This document shows, piece after piece, positions 34,087-41,272 of a stretch of DNA of 64,000 nucleotides. Every line of letters starts with the position of its first letter. Position 1 is the first letter of the stretch. This DNA comes from ZC4RG30 sp046047615 (GTDB taxonomy: Bacteria; Pseudomonadota; Gammaproteobacteria; Steroidobacterales; Steroidobacteraceae), in assembly GCA_046047615.1 (NCBI GenBank), contig JBJOHO010000068.1, positions 1-64,000 of the forward strand. The letters run 5' to 3'. Position numbers and translations under genes: made by a program. The notes under the pieces were generated by a model that did not search any database, was not told the origin of the DNA, and saw nothing but the letters and a program-made list of their open reading frames with translations.

Positions 34087-35550
34087 ATGATCAACCGTCG
34101 TGACCTCATGGCCGGCGCCGCCGCGACCGGTGCGCTGCTCGCCACCGGCGATGCGGCAGCGGCTGCGGAGGCCGATCCCACCTCCCTGACGCTGGCCGAG
34201 GCTGCCCGCCGGATGGCGGCGGGCGAGTTCAGCAGCGAACAGCTGACACGGGCCTACCTCGCGCGCATCGAGCGGCTCAACCCGCGCCTCAACGCCTACA
34301 TCACGGTCACTGCAGGGCAGGCCCTCGCACAGGCGCGTGCGCTGGACGCGGAGCGCGCCGCGGGCCGCAGCCGCGGTGCGTTGCATGGCATCCCCATCGC
34401 GCTCAAGGACAACATCGACACCGCCGGCGTGCTGACGACAGCGGCGAGCGCCGTGTATGCCGACCGTGTGCCCACCGACGATGCGCCAGTGGTCGCCAAG
34501 TTGCGCGACGCCGGCGCGGTGCTGCTCGGCAAGCTCAACATGCACGAGTTCGCCTATGGCGGTACCTGCGTGATCTCCCACTACGGACCCATCCGCAATC
34601 CCTGGCAACAGGACCATGTGCCCGGCGGTTCCTCGGGCGGTTCAGCCGTTGCTGTCGCTGCGCGGCTGTGCGTTGCCGCGCTGGGCACAGACACTGCCGC
34701 CTCGATCCGCTTCCCTGCCGCCTGCTGCGGCGTGGTGGGCCTCAAGGCCACGCATGGGCTCGCCAGCATCCGCGGCATCGTCCCGCTGTCGGAGATGCAT
34801 GACCATGTGGGGCCGCTGGCCCGCAGTGTCGAGGACGCCGCGCTCGTGATGGACGCCATCGCCGGTTTCGATCCGCTGGACCCGGTCAGCCTGCAGGCAC
34901 CGGCGCCGCGGCTTGCCGCGGGTCTGGGGGCAGCGCGACTGCCGCCGCGCCTGGGTGTTGTGCGCGAGCCGTTTTTTGCGGACCTCGATCCCGAAGTCGC
35001 TGCGGCTGTGGACGCCGCCCTTGGCGTGTTGCGCCGGTTCACGGCAAGCACCGTCGAGGTGGAACTGCCGCTTGTCGATTCCTACGACGCCTTGAGCGTC
35101 GAGACCTACGCTTATCATGCGCCGCTGCTGAAAGACCCGGTGAGGCGCGGTCGCTACCACCCCGTGACGCTGGCCCGCATCGAGTCGGGAGCCGGCATCC
35201 CGGCGTCGACCTACTACGAGGTGCGCCGCCGCATGATCGTGGCGCGCAACACGGTCGGGAAGCTGTTCGATCGCGTCGATCTGCTGGTGACGCCGACGTT
35301 CATGCGCCCGCCGCCGCGGGTCGATGACTCCCTGCGCGAGCCGCCCAACGAGGGCGACATGATCCGCAACACGCTGCCGTTCAATGTCTACGGCCTGCCG
35401 ACGATCAGCGTGCCTTGCGGCTTCACGCGTGCGGGCTTGCCGATAGGTTTGCAGATCACGGGTCCTGCGCTCGGTGAGGCTCAGGTGCTGGCCCTGGCGA
35501 AAGCCTATGAGGCCGCGACGCCGTGGCACCGGCAGCTGGCGCCGGTCTGA
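34087..35550 (+). CDS. Tat-exported amidase (amidase signature family)
   Basis: 487 residues, starting with a twin-arginine signal peptide (NRRDLMAGAAATGALLA). The amidase signature triad is visible: Lys in PIALKDNID, the cis-Ser in VPGGSSGGSAVAVAA, and the nucleophile Ser in GTDTAASIRFPAACCG. In most homologues the last motif reads TDTGGSIR; here the two Gly are Ala-Ala, close to the oxyanion hole, so activity or selectivity may be altered. Related to Glu-tRNA amidotransferase subunit A in fold, but export rules out that role. A Shine-Dalgarno (AGGAG) precedes the ATG. Confidence 0.9.
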   Translation: MINRRDLMAGAAATGALLATGDAAAAAEADPTSLTLAEAARRMAAGEFSSEQLTRAYLARIERLNPRLNAYITVTAGQALAQARALDAERAAGRSRGALHGIPIALKDNIDTAGVLTTAASAVYADRVPTDDAPVVAKLRDAGAVLLGKLNMHEFAYGGTCVISHYGPIRNPWQQDHVPGGSSGGSAVAVAARLCVAALGTDTAASIRFPAACCGVVGLKATHGLASIRGIVPLSEMHDHVGPLARSVEDAALVMDAIAGFDPLDPVSLQAPAPRLAAGLGAARLPPRLGVVREPFFADLDPEVAAAVDAALGVLRRFTASTVEVELPLVDSYDALSVETYAYHAPLLKDPVRRGRYHPVTLARIESGAGIPASTYYEVRRRMIVARNTVGKLFDRVDLLVTPTFMRPPPRVDDSLREPPNEGDMIRNTLPFNVYGLPTISVPCGFTRAGLPIGLQITGPALGEAQVLALAKAYEAATPWHRQLAPV

Positions 35551-35559
35551 CGCGCGGCT

Positions 35560-36345
35560 TCAGCCCACGGGCACCAGGCTCAGCATGATCCGCTGCCAGT
35601 AGAGCTGGCTGAAGGACTCGTACCCCGAATCCAGGCCCAGCAGCAGCCACAGCTCGCCGCGTTCAGTGGCACGCAGGTCGAGCGGCGGGCCAGCGGCGGT
35701 CGTCAGCGTCTTCGACTCCCAGCGCCGCGGGCCGCAGTCCGGCACGTTGTTGGCGATGTTGCCCAGCACCACGCCCTGTGGGCCCCCCTGCGACTGGTTG
35801 CCGCGGTCCAGGTTGAGGCGGTAGTCCGTGCCATTGAAGACGGCCTGCGGCTCCAGCGGCGCTGCCGCCACGAGGACCCACACGGATTCGCCCGGTGATC
35901 CCCCGACTCCCACGCAACCGGCGGGCACGTCCGTCAGGAAGCTGACGCTGGCCGACAGGCGGTAGCGCTGGTTGGCCTGCAGCCCTGTGACGCGCGTGTG
36001 GGTGTAGAGCAGCAGGTCATCGCTGCGGTTGGTGCCCGCGATGTAGTAGCCGGTGCCGGTGAAGGGGGACGGCAGGTTGCGCTGGCCCGCCACGACATCC
36101 GTCGGTGCCGTGGCCGGCGCGTAATCCGCCTGGCCGGCAAGCCACCCGCCATCACCGAGTGCGAAATCGAAGACGCGATCGACGGTGGGTGGCGCGGGAG
36201 GTTGCGCAGGGCCGTCTGCCGCGCCGCCGCCGCCGCCGCCACAGGCCGCGAGACCGGCGCAGGCGAGCGTTGTGGCCACGATGCACCAGCGCATCGCAAC
36301 ACTGCGTCGTAGCGGCCACCCAAGAGCTCTTCCTGTTGTATTCAT
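35560..36345 (-). CDS. Predicted lipoprotein of unknown function
   Basis: 261 residues with a lipobox LAAC followed by a run of six glycines and a Pro-rich linker, then a beta-rich domain (VFDFALGDGGWLAGQADY, RYRLSASVSFLTDVPAG) without recognised catalytic residues. It resembles small carbohydrate-binding-like or jelly-roll exported domains only in composition. The start at ATG 36345 has no ribosome binding site; an ATG at 36294 would give a conventional 17-residue lipoprotein signal and may be correct. Divergent from the XRE regulator through an AT-rich region. Confidence 0.7.
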   Translation of the reverse strand: MNTTGRALGWPLRRSVAMRWCIVATTLACAGLAACGGGGGGAADGPAQPPAPPTVDRVFDFALGDGGWLAGQADYAPATAPTDVVAGQRNLPSPFTGTGYYIAGTNRSDDLLLYTHTRVTGLQANQRYRLSASVSFLTDVPAGCVGVGGSPGESVWVLVAAAPLEPQAVFNGTDYRLNLDRGNQSQGGPQGVVLGNIANNVPDCGPRRWESKTLTTAAGPPLDLRATERGELWLLLGLDSGYESFSQLYWQRIMLSLVPVG

Positions 36346-36371
36346 GCTATGTAGTATGTATGCTATAAATC
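36344..36371. promoter_or_regulatory. AT-rich divergent control region with ATGCTAT direct repeats
   Basis: ATGCTAT occurs at 36344-36350 and 36360-36366, 16 bases apart, in a short AT-rich patch that stands out from the GC-rich surroundings. The XRE regulator ATG (36372) is only five bases after the second copy and has no Shine-Dalgarno, so the mRNA may be leaderless with TATGCT or TATAAA serving as -10. The repeats could be the regulator's own operator; this is inference. Confidence 0.4.
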
Positions 36372-36605
36372 ATGAGTCGCCAGAAAGAAGATCCTGTCTT
36401 CAACCGGGTCGAGGAGCGCCGGACATCCCTGGGCATGTCCCGCCAGCAACTCGCGGACGCTGTCGGTGTGCACTACCAGACGATCGGCTATCTCGAGCGT
36501 GGGGAGTACAGCCCAAGCCTCATTCTCGCGCTGAAGATCGCCAAGGCGCTGGATACCGGGATCCCTGATCTCTTCTCCATCAAACCCTTCGGCAGAGGAA
36601 GTTGA
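36372..36605 (+). CDS. Small XRE-family transcriptional regulator
   Basis: A 77-residue single-domain helix-turn-helix protein. The HTH is clear: VEERRTSLGMSRQQLADAVG, then VHYQTIGYLERGEYSPSLIL and ALKIAKALDTGIPDLF. This type (YozG-like) usually sits beside a membrane protein gene that it controls, and here the next gene begins three bases after the stop. Likely autoregulated through the upstream repeats. Confidence 0.9.
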   Translation: MSRQKEDPVFNRVEERRTSLGMSRQQLADAVGVHYQTIGYLERGEYSPSLILALKIAKALDTGIPDLFSIKPFGRGS

Positions 36606-36608
36606 GCC

Positions 36609-37142
36609 ATGACACACAAGCAAGACAAATTCTACTGGGCGCACGGTGTGTCCCGCGAAGCGGTGACCCGGGCACTGGACGATCAACGGCAGTCGGCGCT
36701 CTATCGGCAGGGTGTCCGTCGATCCATCGTGATCTTCGCGGCACTGTCGATCGTGGCTTTGGCGTCTTCGGCCGCCTTCGCCGACGGAAAGAGCCAGAGC
36801 TACATCGAGGGCGCCGCTCTTGCGCTGGCGCTCGTGCTCTATGTGGTGATCCGCAAGTCCTGCCGGCTGATTGCCGAAGCACCTGCAGAGTTGCTGGATG
36901 AGCGTCTGCTCGAAATACGCAACGCCAACTATGTGATCGCCTACGGCATCCTCGCCTTCGTCGTGGGGGTGGCCGTCGGCGCCGTGTGGGTCAGCGACAT
37001 GGCGTGGACAAGAGGGATCACCAGCGAACCGATTCTCCATCGGGGGCTGATCACGCCCTTGGTCATCGCGTTCTTCATGCTCGGAGCCCTGCTTCCGAAC
37101 ATGGTGCTCGCCTGGAACCTGCCGTCCGACACTGAATCGTGA
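36609..37142 (+). CDS. Four-helix membrane protein paired with the XRE regulator
   Basis: 177 residues. Hydrophobic segments lie near 40-60 (SIVIFAALSIVALASSAAF), 65-82 (GAALALALVLYVVI), 110-132 (NYVIAYGILAFVVGVAVGAV) and 148-170 (LITPLVIAFFMLGALLPNMV). The N-terminal 35 residues are charged and cytoplasmic. No family recognised. Its tight coupling to the regulator suggests a two-gene module, often seen for stress or metal response, but nothing here shows the signal. Confidence 0.78.
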   Translation: MTHKQDKFYWAHGVSREAVTRALDDQRQSALYRQGVRRSIVIFAALSIVALASSAAFADGKSQSYIEGAALALALVLYVVIRKSCRLIAEAPAELLDERLLEIRNANYVIAYGILAFVVGVAVGAVWVSDMAWTRGITSEPILHRGLITPLVIAFFMLGALLPNMVLAWNLPSDTES

Positions 37143-37176
37143 GGAACCCGCGGGCGGGCAGCCGGCCGGGAAGTCG

Positions 37177-37250
37177 TGGAGCGGGTGATGGGAATCGAAC
37201 CCACGTTAGTAGCTTGGGAAGCTACAGTTCTACCATTGAACTACACCCGC
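37177..37250 (-). tRNA. tRNA-Gly (anticodon CCC)
   Basis: Read on the minus strand, the seven-base acceptor stem GCGGGTG pairs with CACCCGC. The D arm carries AGTTCAATGGTAGAACT, the anticodon stem GTAGC/GCTAC closes the loop TTCCCAA with anticodon CCC, and the T arm contains GTTCGATTC. The 3' CCA is encoded. The sequence follows E. coli glyU closely. It reads codon GGG. Confidence 0.96.
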
Positions 37251-37260
37251 GCGGCCGTTG

Positions 37261-37289
37261 ATCTTAGGGGCTGCCCCCGGCGCAGGCAA
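37261..37289 (-). promoter_or_regulatory. Sigma-70 promoter of the tRNA-Gly gene
   Basis: TTGCCT (37289-37284) and TAAGAT (37266-37261) on the minus strand are 17 bases apart and lie 10 bases ahead of the mature tRNA 5' end. The region after the -10 is GC-rich (GGCCGCGC), like the discriminator of stringently controlled stable-RNA promoters. Confidence 0.65.
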
Positions 37290-37328
37290 CCCGCCTGCCT
37301 TGCACGGCGACCCTCAGGGCCGACGCAT

Positions 37329-37347
37329 CCCGGCAGGCCCTGCCGGG
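37329..37347 (-). terminator. Hairpin directly after the permease gene
   Basis: An 8-bp stem (CCCGGCAG with CTGCCGGG) and a 3-base loop begin right after the stop codon of the permease gene. There is no T run, so it may be a weak or Rho-assisted terminator, or an RNA-stabilising structure. Confidence 0.35.
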
Positions 37348-39084
37348 CTAGCAGCGGCTGTCGACCTTGAATGTGAGGTAATCCACACCGTGGTACTGCA
37401 GGTGGCGCAATTCGCGCGTCATCCCCCGCAGCAGCCGCAGTGACAGAGCGATGCCGGGATCCGCGGCATCACCTGCTGCTGGCATGGCCGCTGCCGCCGC
37501 TTCGATGTTCACGCCGGTTGGGGCGCAGACGAACTCGGCCTCGGCCTCACCCTGCACGTTGGTGAACCGCACGTGGACCTGGCCCGGTGCCTTGTCCGCC
37601 CCATCCCCCTCGCGTGCTTCCAGCAGGAACAGCATCGCTTCCTCGCAGGCGAGCATCAGGCGGTTTTCGGCCGTGGCGTCCCAGCCCAGGCGGCGGGCAA
37701 AGGCCTGCACGACGGGGCGCAGCGTGGCGATGCTGCGCGGCTCCAGCGGCACGTGCAGGTGGTCTCGGCTGCGCTGCCGCAATGACAGCAGGCCCATCAG
37801 CAGCATGGCGGTGAGCCCACCCGACGTGGTGCCGTTGGACAGGAAGATGTTGGCCCACTCCGGCAGCCGTTCGTTGAACAGGAAGCCGCCCTGGAAACCG
37901 ATGCCGACCCAGAAACCGAGGAACACGGCCAGGCCTTCCTCGAAGGCCAGATCACCTTCGGCGACCATGCGCACGCCATGGCCGAACAGCATGGACAGCA
38001 GCACGAAGATGTAGCTGCCGGCGACGATGCTGGGGACGGCGGCCACGGCAGCCGCGACCTTCGGCGAGAAGGCCAGCAGCACCAGGAACAGGCCGCCCCA
38101 GGCGCCGACGCGACGCGCAGCCACGCCGGTGAGTTCCATCACCGAGACACTGGCGGAGTACACCGTGTTGGGCACGGTGCCGAGCAGCGCGGCGATGAAA
38201 CTGCCTGCGCCATCAGCGTTGATCGAGCCCTGCACCCGGCGGAAATCGATGGGCTGCTCTTCACGGTGCGAGGAACGCTGCACCGAAATGCTGTCGGCGA
38301 AGGTTTCGATGCAGGCGACCATCGAGATCATGGCGAAGGCCGGCAGCAGCGCCCAGAACTCCGGCCCGAACTCGAGCGAGACGCCGGGCCAGCCGATGAC
38401 GGGCAGGCCGATCCACGGCGCAGCCGCCAACGCGGAACCATCGACCAGGCCAAACCCCGCGCTGATGACGGTGCCCACGGCGACGCCGATCAGCGGTGCC
38501 CACAGCCGCAGCATGCCCTTGGCGAACAGGCTCACCAGCACGATGGGCACGATGGTGCAGACCATGACGGCCGGCAGTGCGCTGCCGCTCTGGAACGCCG
38601 GCGGGGCCTTCTTGAGCATGCCCCAGACCACGGGGGCGACGCTGAGCGCCATCAGCATCATCACCGTGCCGCCGACGGCGGGCGTGAGGATGCGGCGCAG
38701 GGCGCCGAGCTTCCACGTGAACAGGAAGGTGACCAATGCCGAGAACGCGCCGAGAGACGCCAGCAGCGGCAGGCCGCCGGCCTTGATGGCCGCGGTGGCG
38801 ACGGAAACGAAGGCGACATTGGAGCCGACGAACAGCACGTAACCGCTGCCGATGATGCCCAGCCGGTTCATCTGCAGCCAGGTGGAGAGGCCGGCGGCAA
38901 GCAGTGCAGCGAACACCAGCCACGACGTTTCGGCGGCTGTGAGGCCGGCGGCACGCGCCACCACCAGCGGCGTGATCATGATCCCGGCAATGATCAGCAG
39001 CACCACCTGGGCCCCCAGCCCCGCAGCCAGCGCATGCGGCGGCTTTTCGTGCGGTTCGTAGCGGACACCGGCGCTCGCGCTCAT
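37348..39084 (-). CDS. NCS2 (xanthine/uracil) permease fused to an RsbW-like ATPase domain
   Basis: 578 residues. Residues 1-435 are a nucleobase:cation symporter-2 transporter with about 12-14 helices; the phrases GSGYVLFVGSNVAFVSVATA, IETFADSISVQRSSHRE and INADGAGSFIAALLGTVPN match the family, the last including the NxG-type motif. Residues 446-578 form an extra domain: ATLRPVVQAFARRLGWDATA, LMLACEEAMLFLLEA, then LSLRLLRGMTRELRHLQYHG and DYLTFKV. This is the pattern of RsbW/SpoIIAB-type HATPase domains, but the Asn of the N box and the DxG motif are missing, so ATP binding is doubtful. It might sense ligand state or bind a STAS protein. ATG 39084; 51 bases downstream of the dehalogenase-like gene. 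Confidence 0.85.
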   Translation of the reverse strand: MSASAGVRYEPHEKPPHALAAGLGAQVVLLIIAGIMITPLVVARAAGLTAAETSWLVFAALLAAGLSTWLQMNRLGIIGSGYVLFVGSNVAFVSVATAAIKAGGLPLLASLGAFSALVTFLFTWKLGALRRILTPAVGGTVMMLMALSVAPVVWGMLKKAPPAFQSGSALPAVMVCTIVPIVLVSLFAKGMLRLWAPLIGVAVGTVISAGFGLVDGSALAAAPWIGLPVIGWPGVSLEFGPEFWALLPAFAMISMVACIETFADSISVQRSSHREEQPIDFRRVQGSINADGAGSFIAALLGTVPNTVYSASVSVMELTGVAARRVGAWGGLFLVLLAFSPKVAAAVAAVPSIVAGSYIFVLLSMLFGHGVRMVAEGDLAFEEGLAVFLGFWVGIGFQGGFLFNERLPEWANIFLSNGTTSGGLTAMLLMGLLSLRQRSRDHLHVPLEPRSIATLRPVVQAFARRLGWDATAENRLMLACEEAMLFLLEAREGDGADKAPGQVHVRFTNVQGEAEAEFVCAPTGVNIEAAAAAMPAAGDAADPGIALSLRLLRGMTRELRHLQYHGVDYLTFKVDSRC

Positions 39085-39135
39085 GTGAGGCTCCTTCCCC
39101 CGTGGACCCTGACCCATCCTAGGCAGGGCTCACGC

Positions 39136-41271
39136 TCAGCGTCCAGCGCGACGGCGCCTTGCCTCCTCGGGGGACTCGAGCGTCCGGGCTGCAGCCAGCG
39201 CGGCCTTGCGGTCCACAGGCACGGCACCGGCTGCATCGGCTGGCGGGTTCATCGCCGCCGGGTAGATGGCGATGCGCTGGCTGTGGCGACCGGCACGTCG
39301 TGTGGGATCGATCTCGCGTGCATTGGCACCGGCAGGGGCGACCGCACAGCCCTCGACCATCTCGAGGTCAAGCCACCAGCGCTTTGCAGGATTGCGCCGT
39401 CCATGGCCCAAGGCGTCGTCGGCCCATGCGGCCAGCGGTGCCATCCAGCGCTTGGCCCAGGGCAGGTGCAGGCCGGCCCAGCTGGCGGCCCGCACCAGCA
39501 GCGGCCCATCAGCATCAACGACCTTGTTGATCGGGCAGGTTTTCATGCAGCGCCCGCAGGCGGAGCCGTCAGGATTGGTGACGCGATAGCGCGTGCAGCG
39601 CTCCACGTCCGGCTTCCAGATCTCGTAGCCGTTGAACATCACCTTCGGTCCGTGCGGTATCGCGTCGCAGGGGCACTCGCGCGCGCACTTGCGGCAAGCT
39701 TCGCAGAACGTCTGCAGGCCGAAGTCGATCGGCTGGTCCGGCTGCAGGGGCAGGTCCGTGCTCAGCACCACCGACTTGAACCGTGGGCCCACGAACGGGT
39801 TCAGCACCAGTTCGCCGATGCGGCTGAGCTCGCCGAGGCCGGCCCACAGCAGCAACGGGATGTGCAGCAGGTCGCTGTCGGCATTGGTATGTGAACGTGC
39901 GCCAACGCCCATGCCGCGCAGCATCCCCGCCATGGCTCCGGCGATCGACGCGCCCCTCAGGTAGCCGCGCATCGATTGCGACCCCGAGATCCAGTCATCG
40001 CCACTGGCACCCTCCATCGTGGCGAACTCTTGGTCGATGAGCATCACCACGGCGTAGCGGTGGTAGGGCTCGATGGGCGCACCGTTCTCCTTGTGCGAGT
40101 ACCAGGCGTAGCGTGGGATCTCGCAGATGCCCGTCATCTCCGCGCCCAGGAAGCCGGCAAGTGCCTTCAAGGCGCGCGAATTCGCCGCCGCGTCGGTCAG
40201 CCCGGCAGTCCCGATCGTCCCATCGGCCCGGCCGTGCGCGCCTCCCTGCAGCGGGACCAAGCCGCGCAACAGGGGAGCCATGGCATCCGACAGAGGATGT
40301 TTGAGCGAAAACCGCGGCCGCTCACGCTGTGCCTTGGCGCCCAAATCGCCACGGAGCGCACGCTCGAAGAACGCCGCCCGCTTCGGGACGCGCGGCACCT
40401 CGTCGTCCAGGATCAGTGTGGTGGGCCTCGGCACGCGGCGCAGCTGCTCCACAGGGTAAAGGCCGCTGTGCGAGGGTCGTGCCTGGCGGCGCGTGCGCTC
40501 GCGGGTGGAACGCGTGCCGGGTCGACCCCACCAGCGCCGCCAATCCGGACTGGGCAGCGCCTGGGCTTGCAGCGGCAGGTCCTGGGGCAGTGGATAGTCG
40601 GTGGACACGACGGCCAGCGCGAACTCTGCGAAGAAGGGGCTGCGGAGTTGTCCGGCATCGCGCAGGACCAGTCCGGCCATCACGGCGAGACGTTCGGCGT
40701 CCAGTTCTGCCACGGGGGCGATGTCCGCGCGGGCGGACCAGCCCAGCCGGCGGACATATCCCGCCAGCACGGCGGCGATCTCGGCAAGTCGCGCGCAAGC
40801 CGCGGCCCGGCGCGCCGGCCGGCACCATGACGCCGCCAGCGGTTCGTCAGCCGGCAGGCGCGCCAGTTCGAGCAAAAGCACGATGGCCGTGCCGTGTGAC
40901 CGCCGCGTGCTGCCCTCGCGCCAGGCGCTGTCGGGCAGGGTGGTGATGCCGACCTGGTCGGCATTGAGGAACAGCGCCGCGCCTTTGATGTCCGTTGCCC
41001 TGCGCTGAAGGTCGTCCGGCACGGGTGCCCGTTGCCCGGCGACCGGCCCATCGGCCTGGGTCGCGAACAGGTTCATCTGTGCCGCGAGGGCACGCGACAG
41101 GGGCGCTTCAAGTGCATCGTCGCCCATCGCTGCCAGAGGAAATCCGGGCGCTGCAGCAGCGAGGGCTGGCGCTGCCGCCTCCAGCGCAAGTTGCCGGCTG
41201 TCGCGGGGCAGTGCCTCTGCAGGGTACAGCCCAAGCGCGTAAGGCCGGGTGTCGTAGCGCAGCCAGTTCAT
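39136..41271 (-). CDS. Reductive-dehalogenase-like cobalamin and [4Fe-4S] protein, cytosolic type
   Basis: 711 residues, no Tat signal and no membrane segment. Two ferredoxin-type clusters are seen at the C-terminal side: Cys523, 526, 529, 533 in CEACRKCARECP and Cys559, 572, 575, 579 ending in CGRCMKTCPINK, the irregular second motif typical of RdhA proteins. The middle has EIPRYAWYSHKENGAPIEP and ARSHTNADSDLLHIPLLLWA, in line with the nitroreductase-fold corrinoid-binding core. The N-terminal 300 residues fit the extra domain of the large cytosolic, respiration-independent enzymes such as NpRdhA. Epoxyqueuosine reductase is less likely given length and order. No RdhB anchor is present. ATG follows the hrpA stop after one base. 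Substrate unknown. Confidence 0.8.
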   Translation of the reverse strand: MNWLRYDTRPYALGLYPAEALPRDSRQLALEAAAPALAAAAPGFPLAAMGDDALEAPLSRALAAQMNLFATQADGPVAGQRAPVPDDLQRRATDIKGAALFLNADQVGITTLPDSAWREGSTRRSHGTAIVLLLELARLPADEPLAASWCRPARRAAACARLAEIAAVLAGYVRRLGWSARADIAPVAELDAERLAVMAGLVLRDAGQLRSPFFAEFALAVVSTDYPLPQDLPLQAQALPSPDWRRWWGRPGTRSTRERTRRQARPSHSGLYPVEQLRRVPRPTTLILDDEVPRVPKRAAFFERALRGDLGAKAQRERPRFSLKHPLSDAMAPLLRGLVPLQGGAHGRADGTIGTAGLTDAAANSRALKALAGFLGAEMTGICEIPRYAWYSHKENGAPIEPYHRYAVVMLIDQEFATMEGASGDDWISGSQSMRGYLRGASIAGAMAGMLRGMGVGARSHTNADSDLLHIPLLLWAGLGELSRIGELVLNPFVGPRFKSVVLSTDLPLQPDQPIDFGLQTFCEACRKCARECPCDAIPHGPKVMFNGYEIWKPDVERCTRYRVTNPDGSACGRCMKTCPINKVVDADGPLLVRAASWAGLHLPWAKRWMAPLAAWADDALGHGRRNPAKRWWLDLEMVEGCAVAPAGANAREIDPTRRAGRHSQRIAIYPAAMNPPADAAGAVPVDRKAALAAARTLESPEEARRRRAGR

Positions 41272-41272
41272 G

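Noticed and set aside
36294..36372. Toxin-antitoxin pair formed by the lipoprotein and the XRE regulator
   Set aside because: The divergent gene encodes an exported lipoprotein of 261 residues with no toxin features, and the regulator is paired with the membrane protein on the other side.
37978..39894. 638-residue + strand open frame opposite the permease and dehalogenase-like genes
   Set aside because: Composition is dominated by His, Gln, Asp and Arg, typical of the antisense of membrane-protein codons, and no motif is present.
39136..41271. Epoxyqueuosine reductase (QueG) as identity of the Fe-S protein
   Set aside because: QueG is about 350-380 residues with its clusters in a standard arrangement; this protein is twice as long and its second Cys motif has the RdhA spacing.
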